From NCBI GenBank assembly GCA_011033025.1, contig WFMF01000152.1:186001-250000 (forward strand): DNA of 64,000 bases. The letters run 5' to 3'. Below the pieces are notes generated by a model. It saw nothing but the letters and a program-made list of their open reading frames with translations, did not search any database and had not been told where the DNA came from. Numbering within the stretch: position 1 is the stretch's first letter; each line of letters starts with the position of its first letter. A program made the translations under genes and the position numbers. Positions 24,801 through 35,445 of this stretch are shown here, in pieces. This stretch comes from Beroe forskalii (lineage: Eukaryota > Ctenophora > Nuda > Beroida > Beroidae).

Positions 24801-26659
24801 CCATCTTTCTCTTCACGCTTGACGAGCGTACCCACACCATAACACCATATTCCAATTTCCAAACCCTGCTTATCGTGCTAAGGGTGGGAATTCTGGGGAA
24901 TTCCCTATGCAGTTATACGGTTCACTCTGCCTAGAAAACTGACTGGCGAATGAATAAAGCATGGATTACCTTCAAGGAGCCAATTTTTGATGATTTTTTC
25001 CGGTCGCAAAAATTTAAAATCGAATATTTTCGGTTCTGAATCTGAGGCCCTAATCAAAAATCCGTTTGACAAATCTCTTTGAATTTTAATCCCAAGAACA
25101 AATCTGGAAAGTTTCTGGACGATTTTTTTTTTTTTTTTTTTAAAAAACTTAAGAAGGAAGATAGTTTTTTTTTAGATCATTTTGGCAAATATACAATGAG
25201 AACATTTTGATTATGATGCTTTGAATCAACATGCCTTATGCATGTTTTTGAAATTTGATTTAAATGTTTTTTCAGCTCTAATTTTCAAAAGGGTTAGTTT
25301 TAACTTTCGTTGGCTTTAAGGAACCAAGTTTTATTATTTTTTCATTCCGTTAAGTTTTTCTTGTAAAATGTGATTGAAGTTCCTTACCATTTCAAAATCG
25401 CCAGGAAAATTTTTTTCATTCCGTAAAATTTTTTTGATGCTCTTCTACCATTTCTAGCCAGGAACTCCATTTTTGGCCATCGACACCCCGAAGACCCCTG
25501 CCCCCTTAACTGTCACCGACTTGATTACGACGCTCCGATTCCTGTCATTTGCTGTTACAGCTGTTGGAATAATGGAATAGAAGTAAAACCTTCAAAATAA
25601 GAAAATATGCCTTATGCCTTCTCATCTAAGTCATAAGAATTATTTCTTATGATTATCATCATAAAATGCATTTATAGTAATATTATTATGACGATTGTGA
25701 AAGTGAATATATATTGCGCTAACACAACACCCTCAGGTCTTATATATCATGTTTATAAAAGCCCCCAATTTAAATACACATCTACGCGACCCCTTACAAA
25801 ATGTGATATTCCAACGAGGTTTACAGCAAACTTGATGCGCTAGATTTTAGACGCACAAACCCTCTCAGGTTTGACTTGAGCTCCAGAAGCGGTACACCAT
25901 TGAGCGCTTTAAAACAAAACACCCGGTTGTATCTCAATTTCTTAGGGTCCTCAGGTTGCCCGTAAAACCTGAAAGTTTGATCAAAATGCTCAAAAACGGC
26001 TGATATGCGCTTTTTTGTTTTTGTGCATTTTCTATTATTACCATGTAAGTGAAGTGTGTTTTGTAAAACAGGCTCCCCCGCAGGTTGACTGGCTTCGCCT
26101 CACTCTAATTATTTAAATGGGCACCATGGAGCCCCTCTCGCAGGGCTATAATGTTGTCGTCTTACGCCTCTAAAGTACATAAAGACGAGGGACCTGCACC
26201 GTGGGGAAAGAATAAATATGCCTTATTCCGATGTATATTGTACATATTATCAAACTGGAAGACTTCTCATCTTATTCGTGCTCTATAAAGCCCCCTGCCC
26301 ACAACACCCTCAGGTCTTATACCTATAAAACAAAGGTAGAGTTGTAACTGCCCCCAGGCAGTCTCATCTCATGGAGCGCTAGAGTTGTAACACAACTTCA
26401 ACTAGAGCCCGGGTGCGGCGAGGCACACCATGCTGCGCTAGAGTTGTAACACAACACCCTCAGGTGGACCTGGCACGAGGGCACACCATGGAGCGCTAGA
26501 GTTGTAACACACCCCCCTCAGGTGGACTTGGCACGAGGGCACACCATGGAGCGCATCTCCCTGATAGAGGACCTGCTCAACCGGACAAAGAACCTGTCCC
26601 GGAAGCGGAAGAAGCTGTACCGGAGCACGCTCCCCCTGCCCACCGTGACCCGGAACAAG
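18804..26659 (+). CDS. DUSP11/PIR1-like RNA phosphatase, copy 1 (4 exons)
   Basis: Removes gamma/beta phosphates from RNA 5' ends by family. Exons are 18804-18953 (MGKSDIPDRWDRF), 19117-19182 (LMVVIDLTNTDRYYSPK), 19316-19543 (P-loop region) and 26522-26659 (VDLARGHTMERISLIEDL). All junctions are phase 0 with GT-AG. The pattern matches DUSP11 (IPERW, LTYTQRYYKPED, HCxxGxNRTGY, RGHCLERQNYIEDL). The P-loop reads HCSYGVNCTGY, so the catalytic Arg is Cys (codon 19472-19474, TGC). Intron 3 is about 7 kb and holds a minus-strand gene. If exon 4 is read through its GTGTGT donor, the frame stops at 26710; further exons are possible. The start and the exon 4 acceptor regions are locally duplicated. Confidence 0.82.
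21130..21400. repeat. A-rich low-complexity tract
   Basis: Runs of AAAAAC/AAACAAA for about 230 bp, preceded by GTTAAGGTAAATGTTG and CTGAAAAAAC. The same landmark words border the T-rich tract at 22170-22445 in the same orientation, so the two are related low-complexity repeats within DUSP11-like intron 3. Long open frames here (Phe-rich) are artefacts. Confidence 0.75.
22170..22445. repeat. T-rich (TTTTTG)n low-complexity tract
   Basis: About 220 bp of TTTTTGTTTT repeats followed by GTTAGGTAAATGTG, then an A-rich tail. Related to 21130-21400. Between the two tracts (21401-22170) I see no gene. Confidence 0.75.
22691..23531 (-). CDS. secreted cysteine-rich (ephrin-receptor-like/CRD) gene, 5' three exons
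   Basis: Exon 1 (23531-23450) starts ATG and encodes a signal peptide (MAWLVLVSLVVMRPSYAS). Exon 2 (23240-23091) and exon 3 (22834-22691) each encode one cysteine-rich module: CPAGQYF..CVPCRDNEISAAG..CSPC..., and CRAGTYR..CELCPENHFSEKG..CWQCP..., ending TEC. This resembles GCC2/GCC3 or ephrin-receptor-like repeats. All introns are phase 1 with GT-AG sites, so the modules are symmetrical cassettes. Downstream exons were not found. The gene lies on the opposite strand inside intron 3 of DUSP11-like copy 1. Ligand and role are unknown. Confidence 0.75.
24980..25515 (-). repeat. dispersed repeat, copy 1
   Basis: The reverse complement of 25270-25515 (GGTGTCGATGGCCAAAAATG, TTAACGGAATGAAAAA) matches 40498-40620. 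The segment 25045-25130 (GGAAAGTTTCTGGACGAT) matches 40925-41010. It is an AT-rich dispersed element with fold-back parts. No coding region is seen, nor anywhere else in 23532-26320. Confidence 0.6.
26320..26551 (+). repeat. 58-bp tandem duplication of DUSP11-like exon 4 acceptor
   Basis: The block AGAGTTGTAACACA..., acceptor CCCTCAG, GTGGACYTGGCACGAGGG and CACACCATGGAGCGC repeats with 58-59 bp spacing (landmark ATG at about 26371, 26430, 26488 and 26546). The last copy leads into the intact exon. The copy accepted at 26464 would read VDLARGHTMER and then TAG. Part of the exon 3' flank (CTTCAACTAGAGCCCGGG) is also duplicated at about 26395 and 26702. Confidence 0.82.
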
Positions 26660-26710
26660 GTGTGTAACTGTGTCCAGCAGTCCCATCTCGAGGAGGTACT
26701 CTTCAACTAG

Positions 26711-29166
26711 AGCCCGGGGTGAGGCGCTCTGAGGTGTCCGTAGAGAGCTCGAGATATGCTAGAGGGAGTGCTGGCGCGCGCGCCGATAGCATGCAGTGCG
26801 CGGCATGTCGCGCGCCAATAGCATGCAGTGCGCGGCACTTTGCGCGCGCACCTCAATAACATGCGCCGACCTCTGTACTCTGCAGACACCTTGCATAGCG
26901 TCTTGTGATAGCCTAGAAAATGTATTCTTATAAAGAACTCACGAGTTTGAGGGACGTGATTGAGAGTGAGTTGACGTTAATACGATTTAATAGTGATTGA
27001 GTTAACGTTAACGATAATAATACTCAACTGTTATCTGAGAGATAAACTATATCTGCAACCATGAGCACCTATGTAAATCTACACTGTTGTTGATAAGACT
27101 TTCATGAAGTAGTATACAATATCATATAATACGTTCCTTCGGAGTGTTGGCATAGGAACACGCGTCAATAAGTGTTGCGAATATACGGCGAGATTAACGT
27201 TTCGTCTAAAATTGGGGGTGACATACTGTAGTTGTAATAGTTATAATAGTATACTAATTACTTCAATAATGAGCTATCATAATTGCCAACTTTTGGTTTA
27301 ATAGGTAACCTTCTTTTTAATTGCATTTAAAGTAGGAGTCGAGCATGTTAGATCTTTCATCTTCGGACGATTGTGATTTAAAACTTCTTAATTTGGTCCT
27401 GTTAGATGCTACCGTCTATCGCTTTTGTTTCAAACCGGATTCAAAGCGGACCAATGCTGTACTGGAACATTTACTTTTAACACTATGATACAGACTGGCA
27501 GCTACAAACTGCATTATTAATGACGCTTTTTCAATCAATTAATACCAATTAATTAATACCAATTAATTGATACCCATTATTCAAAGACCGACGAATTCCC
27601 TAGCTCATGATGTTCTTCTGAATGGTATTTTTGAATCCACTTTGGAAATAGGGTTTCAAACAGTGATATTCAGCTGCAATACAGCTGCTTATGGAGGTTT
27701 TATTTGCATGGAAAATTGACGTTATGTTTGCAAAGAATGTCAATCCATCTTTCATTCATGTAATGCGCTGTCAAACGACTATAAATAATTTGTATAATTT
27801 TTTAAACACTTAAATCTATTTCTGCCCGGTTTGATTATTATATATCATAAATAGTATGATATTAACTCGATTTATTTCGTTAATGTATGGATCCAAATTA
27901 AACAATGGATTCATAATTTTCCGTAAAGCATCGCCCTGTGGAATTAATTATTTGACTGAAGTTAAGTAAAGCAGCGCTCTGTAAAAAGTGAATATTTGGA
28001 TGAGCTTTGATTAAGGACCTGCATCCTGTAAAATTTGATATCTGACTGAGGTTTATTATCGAAGGTTGTATTGGCTTAACCACAGGTCAATTTGACTGCG
28101 TGTGAGTTAGGGATCGTTCACATATTATTACATAATCTCCTTGGGGGGGGGGGTTCCGAATGATTACGTTAAAATTTGTTGTAACAAATACAACTAGTAT
28201 AAACTTTATTACGAGGGGGAGGAGGTAAATCGGTCAAAAATTAATTACGGAATATGTGAACGATCCCTGAATATTAACGTAAACTTGCGTGCTAAAGCTG
28301 ATCAGTAATTTCCCCAATGTCGAGTTCTATGCTGCTGATCATGTCAATCAAAGAGTCAATCCTGCGGGTATTGTCTAGGTTATTACTATGGTCGATGATA
28401 ATATGGGTTTGCTTTACAAAATACTAGAAATGACGAAATGTTGATGGATTAAAATAATCACTATAAGCTACTGTTAAGCCTAATTTCGTCAGGGATGTAT
28501 TTTAGATCCGATATGTCCCTTGCAAACATCAGGTGGTTCAGCGTCTTCATAGAGTTTTAAACGCCTGCCCTCCGGCAAAATCACCGCAGTTATTTATATA
28601 ATTTTAATTTAAAGACGGCAGTTTTAACTTAATATATATATAATACTATCTGATATGTCATTGAAATTGTGAATCTTTGAATTATTATTGCTGGTACATG
28701 CATTGGAAAAGGAACTCTATCCGGTGATGTCTTGTTCCAATGCCATTACCTGGGCAATATACTGATTGTTATTTTCATTATAAGCACATCTTCTGTCATA
28801 AGATTCACTGCTGCTTCATAACGACATCTTATATTTTGACTTCGGGTAACCTGTAGTTGATGTTTGATTTTATCTTGAGTAAGGTCACAATGTGTATCCA
28901 TGATCACCAAATAACGTATTGACTATGTTTTTGACCCATTGAACGTTGACAGCCAAGGATTTACGATGGGTCATTATTACTCAATTCAAATAGCAGCCTT
29001 TAGATTTTGCTTTAACTACAACTGCATATTTTTGACAAGGATTATAATCTTTGACCCAATTTTTCCGCATATAACATCTGAGGTGTTTTCCCGGGCATTA
29101 ATATAGCGATTTCTCACATTCCTACGACCCCTTGAGAATGTGATGTTTTGATGTCTCCGCCTAAAG
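26711..29166. other. intergenic, no gene recognised
   Basis: Begins with CpG-rich CATGTCGCGCGCC-type short repeats (26770-26870) and then AT-rich DNA. The first exon of DUSP11-like copy 2 should lie here but was not identified. One small MITE at 28109-28268 is described separately. Confidence 0.4.
28109..28268. mobile_element. small MITE with AGGGATCGTTCACATATT termini
   Basis: A 160-bp element whose ends are perfect 18-bp inverted repeats (AGGGATCGTTCACATATT and AATATGTGAACGATCCCT). A G-run follows the left end. A diverged partial copy is at 63697-63760 (GGGATTGTTCACATATTAAG). The target duplication is not clear. Confidence 0.75.
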
Positions 29167-32100
29167 GCTGGTTGGACTACACGGCCTTGGGGAATGAGAT
29201 CCCTCACACCCGGATCATAGCTTTCAAGACCCCCGTCAAACCAGAGATATACAGCACCAGAGACGATGACCCCAAACTAGATAGGTATGCAGTGAGTGGT
29301 CATGGTTTTACAGTCCAAACTAGATAGGTATGAGGCAGGGGCGTAGCCAGATATTTAGAAAGGAGGCGGCGAGTTACATTCAAAACCTGTTTAATGTTTT
29401 ATTTTACTTGCCTTAAAGCTATCATTTTATTAAAATTAATTTTTTTTTTCGAATTGTCTGTTCAAAAGGGGATTTTCGCAGGAAATGAACTCCTGCCACT
29501 ATGGTAATTGTCATTAAAACTGATTCATGCTCTCTCTAATAATGTACACTGTACGGTATTGTGCATTTTACACAAGAACTCCGGTGTAAGTCCAACATTC
29601 GCTGTTTTCAGGTTCACTCCCCTGGACTGTATAAATGCGGTACAGAAAAGCCAGAACAAGAGACTGAGGCTTGTTTTGAATCTCTGCTTCACGGATAAGT
29701 ACTACCAACCCCGAGACTTTCAGAGGTTACAGCTTCATATCATTTAAATAACCTAAGGGGCCATCCAGATATGAGCTCATCAAAAATCGGCCTTTTTTGA
29801 ACATACATACATACTACCTCATCAGTACCTCATCTTTTGAGAAAGATACATTATACCCCAACCTCATCTCATCATTTCAAGATTAGTTACATCACTCATT
29901 CAATATGAAAGGCTGAAGTGACGTCACTACTGCAATTTAAGTATGATCATCTAAATTTCAATTTAGGTCCAACATTGGTCCAATTTTCCATGGAGTGGTT
30001 GATGTCAAAATTTTGCCTTTGAGTGATGAGCTCATCATTTTGCAAACCTACATACATACTACTTCATCACTACCTCATCATTTCCAAAACATACATACAT
30101 ACATACCCAAGTGATGAGCTCATTTCTGGATGGCCCCTAATTTTGATCTTATTTTCTTATTTTCGTTTCCTACCAGACATTTAACCCTGGAATGAACGTG
30201 ATGGTATTGTTTGAATTATCAGTTGAAGCCCATTGGCTGGAAGAATCTCATTACGATAACGTTACGATAAATTGAGAGAAAAGGATCCGCAGCAGGAATT
30301 GAGCATTTTCCTTTGGTAATCCGTTGTGTCACCAGGGCTAAAGTACACTTCGCGTGGATCAAGTGTCCCGGGCATGAGATTCCTGGGGATGATCTCTTCG
30401 ACGCTTTCCAGGAGAGTCTGTACAACTTCTTCTACGACTACCCTGACCCCGGGACCTGGTGGGGGTGCACTGCACACACGGAGTCAACAGGACCGGCTAC
30501 ATGATCGCTAGGTGAGCCAGAGAGGGATTCTTTGACTTCTTTTAATGCGAAATTCGTTGAATATGTGCAGCAATTATTTGTTCCTTATTACTAGGGGTTC
30601 CAAATATGCCCATTGGCATGTGAATTTCACCACCACGCCAGTACTAAGTGAGATGTTGAAATTTTTAGCACTAATCCTGGTCATCAGATCATGTTAACCC
30701 CGCCCACATTAACTTAAGCCAGATTTCCATGTAGGTTTGCCCACCACCCATAGCTCACAATTTCTCAGGATGAAGTCTGTCTTGAACAGTGTAACGCATC
30801 ATTCCCTAGGTTTTTGATCCAATGTGAGCGATGTAACGCATCATTCCCTAGGTTTTTGATCCAATGTGAGCGATGTAACGCATCATTCCCTAGGTTTTTG
30901 ATCCAATGTGAGCGGTGGGACGCTGAGCGGGCTATCTCCTCCGTGGGACAAGCTCGCGGCTTCCCCATAGAACGGGAGAACTACTTGGCTCACCTGCGAG
31001 CCCTTCACCTGCCAAGCTCCAGGTTTCCCAAAGTTCCCAAAGCCAACGACGCCCCTACGCCAGTTGCAGCTGATAAAGACACCCATGCAGTTAGACGCGA
31101 CCCTAGACCTGCATCCGCTCCTAGACCTGTTACCGTAGCTAGACGAGACCCTAGACCCGTCCTTGCAGCTACACGCGACCCTAGATCCGTTTATGCAGCT
31201 ATAGACGACCCTAGACCTGCACTTGCAGTTATAGATGACCCTAGACCTGTTCTTGTAGCTATAGACGACCCTATACCTGTTTCTGAAGCTATAGACGACC
31301 CTATACCTGTTTCTGTAGCTATAGACCACCCTAGACCTCTCATTGGAGCTAGACGCGACCCTAGATCTGCCCTTGCAGCTAGACCTCTGTACATCAGAAC
31401 TATAGACGACCCCGAACATTTCACCTCAGAAATCACTCATAAACTCCACCCAAGTAGAGAAGTCGGCGCTAAAGGCGCCCCTAAAAAGCCTTCTGCTCAA
31501 GGTACTCCTAAAAAGCCCTCAGCTAAAGGCGCCCATAAAAAGCCTTCCGCTGAAGGCGCCTCCAAAAAGCCTTCTGCTCAAGGTGCCCCTAAAAAGCCTT
31601 CTGCTCAAGGCGCCCCTAAAAAGCCTTCTGCTGAAGGCGCCCCTAAAAAGCCTCCTGCTCAAGGTGCCCCTAAAAAGCCTTCAGTTGAAGGTGCTCCTAA
31701 AAAGCCTTCCGCTGAAGACGCCTCTAAAAAGCCTTCTGCTGAAGGCGCCCCTAAGAAGCCTTCAGTTGAAGGTGCTCGTGAACGTCTTGCTGCTGCTAGA
31801 GCCGCCCGTGGGCTCACTGGAGAAGAATACCTCGCTGAGTCTCCCACAGCAAGTATCACCCATGACGGGCAAGTTACTACAGCCGAGGAGATTGCTGAGA
31901 AGGTGATGAATGAATTATCAGCGGATTTAGGAGCTGATGAGCGACAAAAGAAGATGAACTTGCTAAAAAACCAAGCTAAACGCCGCCGGAAGAAGAATGC
32001 GGAAAGGCGTCGCCGAATGAAGCTTGCCGCCATGTCCTCGGGTGCTGGACACAGTCGGAATGGGACTGGAGAGTCTACTACAGCCCCAGACATTGATAAT

Positions 32101-32835
32101 AAGGCGGATAGTGGTATTGCTTCTGCGGATATCATCCCGGTTGCCACAGTGGTAGATTCTCAAAGCTTTCCTATTGCTGAAAGCACTGAGGACCATCCCT
32201 CAGTTCCCAAAGGTCTATTTGCCGCAGAGACTCTGTATGTCCATGATGAGGACAGTATACCAATCATAAGGCATGAGGGTCACATGCAGTCGCTTTGTCT
32301 TGAAGATGAGGAGGGCTCACCTGTAGGTGAAGACGAGAGTCCTTTGCAGTCGTCCTGTCTTGGTGATAAGAACACCATAACGATTGAAGATGACGAAAGT
32401 CACTTACAGGTCTCTGGTCTTGATGATAAGAGCCGTACAATAACTGAAGATGAACAAAGTCACATACAATCGTCTGGCCTTGCTGATAAAAACATCATAA
32501 CAATTGAAGATGATGAAATTGATATACATTCCTCTGGTCTTGACAATGAGACCAGTTTAACAATCGATGAAGAAGAAAGTCTCATTCATACGTCTGGCCT
32601 TGTTGACAAAAACATCATAGCAATTGAAGATGATGAAACTCTTATAAATTCCTCTGGTTTTGACAACGAAAACAGTTTACCAATCGATGAATCAGAAAGT
32701 CACATACAGTCGTCTGAATCTGCTTTTTTATCGTCTGATGCTGATTTCTTTTCGTCAGGCGCTGACTTTGTGTCCTTCGATAGTCCCAGTAAGGATTCTA
32801 GTGAAAGTAAAAGGCCGCGGTACGATCCTTATTAA
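29167..32835 (+). CDS. DUSP11/PIR1-like RNA phosphatase, copy 2, with long repetitive tail
   Basis: Exons seen: 29167-29284 (WLDYTALGNEIPHTRIIAFK), 29612-29725 (FTPLDCINAV..TDKYYQPRDFQ), 30336-30511 (P-loop HCTHGVNRTGY, all catalytic residues present) and 30894-32835. The last exon supplies FLIQCERWDAERAISSVGQ and RENYLAHL, as in DUSP11. The first exon is missing. Exon 30336-30511 is one base short of in-phase just before the P-loop (about 30450-30460), a frameshift or an assembly error. The tail (about 600 codons) has eight 10-residue IDDPRPVLVA-like repeats, about thirteen 8-residue GAPKKPSA repeats, a basic RRRKKNAERRRRMK stretch and 20-residue acidic repeats (SGLDDK.TIEDDES). It ends KRPRYDPY. 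Such a tail is absent from vertebrate DUSP11. Confidence 0.78.
29272..29334 (+). repeat. duplicated splice donor of DUSP11-like copy 2
   Basis: CCAAACTAGATAGGTATG, the exon end plus donor GTATG, occurs at 29272 and again 43 bp downstream at 29315. Both copies keep an intact GTATG donor. Confidence 0.75.
29336..29430 (-). mobile_element. fragment of a hAT-like MITE (CAGGGGCGTAGCCAG end)
   Basis: CAGGGGCGTAGCCAGAT followed by AAAGGAGGC, TTCAAAACCTGTTT and ATGTTTTATTTT matches the reverse complement of the element at 51996-52160. Only one end is recognisable here, inside an intron of DUSP11-like copy 2. Confidence 0.6.
29757..30137. mobile_element. MITE copy 2, PIF/Harbinger-like
   Basis: A 381-bp element with GGGGCCATCCAG termini and TAA on both sides (29754-29756 and 30138-30140). 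It is homologous to 1395-1760 in inverse orientation. It lies in the intron between exons 29612-29725 and 30336-30511 of DUSP11-like copy 2. Confidence 0.82.
30786..30921 (+). repeat. three exact 42-bp copies of a 3' splice site
   Basis: The unit CATTCCCTAG|GTTTTTGATCC plus AATGTGAGCG repeats at exactly 42 bp. AG dinucleotides lie at 30808-30809, 30850-30851 and 30892-30893. The unit is 14 codons with no stop in the host frame, so use of the first or second site would add FLIQCERCNASFPR once or twice before the conserved sequence. The third site gives the expected family alignment. Confidence 0.85.
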
Positions 32836-33468
32836 GTTTTATTAGCCAATGTCCGATGCAAAACTTTCCACTGATCTATTTGTTTAACTATAAGTTCAGT
32901 TTTGGGTCATATATTTTACTTTTAGCGCTTTACAGCTTTAATTTTAATGAATCGACATTCCGCGTGACCCAGGTTAGATCTAGACGAGTTTATCTGAGAA
33001 CTGGTGCCAGTATCAGCAGTGATTTTAGCTTTTATTAGTGAATATGTTGCAGAGTCGGCACTTTTTTATAATAGACAACATCCCTCTTATTGTTTGAACT
33101 GTTCTTCATATTGTTTGAATTTTATTACAATCTGCTGTTCACACCAATACTCTTCAGCTTGGCAGTTCTTTGCTGTATAACTATGAATTTCATTGATACT
33201 GACGTCTGATTTCAAATTGTGAATCTATTCTATCATTTGATTAAAATGGATCTATTCTATTATTTGATTAAAATGGATCGTTTCAAATATCCAAGTGCTA
33301 GTGGACAAATTATTTTTAATCGTTTTATTGTGCTTTTCGCACTCATATTGACCATCGTTTAATCGTAAATGATAAACTAACATTTCTCTATTCCCAAGCA
33401 AGGCAAGTATAGCTGGAAGACTCCTCTGTCGAGCCCTGTCTGCAGCAAAGCGCCTTTATCCCCTGAAG
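32836..33468. other. intergenic, RARS upstream region
   Basis: AT-rich, 633 bp between the DUSP11-like stop and the RARS start. It contains a short direct repeat (AATGGATCTATTC-like at 33225-33280). It must hold the RARS promoter, but no clear element is seen. A possible 5' UTR exon acceptor may lie near 33400. Confidence 0.35.
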
Positions 33469-35445
33469 ATGGATGACTTATCGACCCACATCAAAAATGC
33501 TGAAAAGACAATATCACAGCTGACCCGGGAGATTACCGAGCTGGAGAATTCAGTGAAAGTTGACCCGGAGATTGAAAAGCTCGAGACTCAAAACAAGAAA
33601 CTGAAGTACCAAATGCTTCACTTACAACGAGCTCTGGAAAAGGAGAGGTGTAATCGGATGGTTTCTTTTCCGTCCTATTTCAGCAATAAAATCAAATCTG
33701 TAGTGTCCCAGTTATACCCCGGAGTTGACGTTAAGATTGAAGTTGGTCCTAACAATGCGAAGGGGAAGAACGGTGATTATCAATGCAGCTCCTCCTTTTT
33801 ACTGGCGAAGGAGCTGGGGAAGTCCGGTCAAAAGTCCAACCCCCGCGAGATTGCTCTCCAGTTGTCGGAGCTGATCAAGGACATCAAGTGTGTTGAGAAA
33901 GTTGAAATAACCGGACCTGGATTCCTCAATTTCCACCTGCAGCCGGAGTTTGTGAGCGACCAAATCCAGCAGATACTGGTAAACGGAGTGCGAGCTCCGC
34001 CCTGTGGGAAGAAGCAGCGAGTTTTCGTGGACTTCTCCTCGCCCAACATCGCCAAGGAGATGCACGTGGGCCACCTGCGGTCCACTATAATCGGTGACGT
34101 CATCAGTCGGCTGCTGGAGTTCATGGGGCACGAGGTATTCCGGGTGAATCACCTGGGAGACTGGGGCACCCAGTTCGGGATGCTGATAGCTCACTTGGAG
34201 GACACCTTCCCTAACTACATCACCGAGTCTCCACCCATCGAGGACTTGCAGGCTTTCTACAAGGAGTCCAAGAGGCGCTTTGACACGGAGCCGGACTTCA
34301 AGAAGCGGGCCTACCAGCGAGTGGTTGAGCTGCAGGGAGGAAAGAAGGACATCTTGCAGGGCTGGCAGCTGATATGCGACATCTCCCTGGCAGAGTTCAA
34401 CAAGATCTACGAGCGTCTGAACATCGTACTGGACCCCGTGGGGGAGTCCTTCTACCAGAAGAAGATGGAGACTTTGGTGCCGGAACTGGATGCGGGAGGC
34501 AAGCTGACCCTCTCAGAGGGCTGCAAGCTGATATTCGTGGAGGGCGAGGAGGTGCCTCTGATGATAGTGAAGAGTGACGGGGGGTACACCTACGACACCT
34601 CCGATCTGGCTGCCATTCACTACAGGATGGTGGAAAGAGAAGCTGACTGGGGTGTCTATGTGGTGGACAGTGGACAGTCCCTACACTTCAGTCTTCTCTT
34701 CGCAGCTTCACGACACATTGGTATTGTGAAGCCAGAGCAGAAGATGACCCATGTTGGGTTCGGAGTAGTGCTGGGAGAGGACAGGAAGAAGTTCAAAACA
34801 CGGTCCGGCGACACCATCAAGTTGAAGAACTTGCTGGACGAAGGCCTGGAGAGGGCAGAGAAGAAGATTCGAGCTAAGGAAGAGGAGAAGAAGAGCAAGG
34901 GCGCCACAACTGGACTTCTTTCAGAGGAGGAGATTATCGCTTGCAGAGACGCTGTTACCTACGGCTGCATCAAGTTTGCCGATCTCTCGTGCACCCGCAC
35001 CAACGACTACGTTTTCTCCTTCGACAAGATGCTGGACGACAAAGGTAAAACTGCCGTGTACCTCCTCTACGCCCTCACTCGTATCCGGTCCATCGCCCGG
35101 ACTGCGGGCAGGAGCCGGGAGAGCCTACTGGAGCACGCCAAGCAGTGTCCCATCAAACTGGAGCACGAAGCAGAGCTGAAGTTAGCCAAGACCCTGCTCC
35201 GGTTTGCGGAGGTTATAGAGGAGATCTCGGAGACACTCCAACCTCACACACTCTGCAACTACCTTTACGAGATATCCACGGTGTTCACCTACTTCTACGA
35301 CAACTGCTACTGCATCCAGAAGAACCGGGAGACGGGGGAGATAGTGAACATTCACATGGACCGGTTACTGCTGGTAGAGGCCACAGCTCAGGTCATGGAG
35401 AAGTGCTTTGATATCCTGGGCATCAAAACTGTCTCACGGATGTAG
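33469..35445 (+). CDS. RARS1: cytosolic arginyl-tRNA synthetase
   Basis: A single-exon frame of 658 codons; human cytosolic ArgRS has 660. It charges tRNA-Arg with arginine in the cytosol. The N terminus (residues about 1-65) is a leucine-zipper-like coiled coil (ISQLTREITELENS.., LETQNKKLKYQMLHL), the part that ties ArgRS into the multisynthetase complex in other animals. An N-terminal additional domain follows. Then comes the class Ia catalytic core with the HIGH variant HVGHLRSTI at about 199, LGDWGTQFG and TYDTSDLAAIHYR. An anticodon-binding DALR-type C-terminal domain starts near TAVYLLYALTRIRSI. No frameshift is seen. It is GC-richer than its surroundings. Confidence 0.97.
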   Translation: MDDLSTHIKNAEKTISQLTREITELENSVKVDPEIEKLETQNKKLKYQMLHLQRALEKERCNRMVSFPSYFSNKIKSVVSQLYPGVDVKIEVGPNNAKGKNGDYQCSSSFLLAKELGKSGQKSNPREIALQLSELIKDIKCVEKVEITGPGFLNFHLQPEFVSDQIQQILVNGVRAPPCGKKQRVFVDFSSPNIAKEMHVGHLRSTIIGDVISRLLEFMGHEVFRVNHLGDWGTQFGMLIAHLEDTFPNYITESPPIEDLQAFYKESKRRFDTEPDFKKRAYQRVVELQGGKKDILQGWQLICDISLAEFNKIYERLNIVLDPVGESFYQKKMETLVPELDAGGKLTLSEGCKLIFVEGEEVPLMIVKSDGGYTYDTSDLAAIHYRMVEREADWGVYVVDSGQSLHFSLLFAASRHIGIVKPEQKMTHVGFGVVLGEDRKKFKTRSGDTIKLKNLLDEGLERAEKKIRAKEEEKKSKGATTGLLSEEEIIACRDAVTYGCIKFADLSCTRTNDYVFSFDKMLDDKGKTAVYLLYALTRIRSIARTAGRSRESLLEHAKQCPIKLEHEAELKLAKTLLRFAEVIEEISETLQPHTLCNYLYEISTVFTYFYDNCYCIQKNRETGEIVNIHMDRLLLVEATAQVMEKCFDILGIKTVSRM

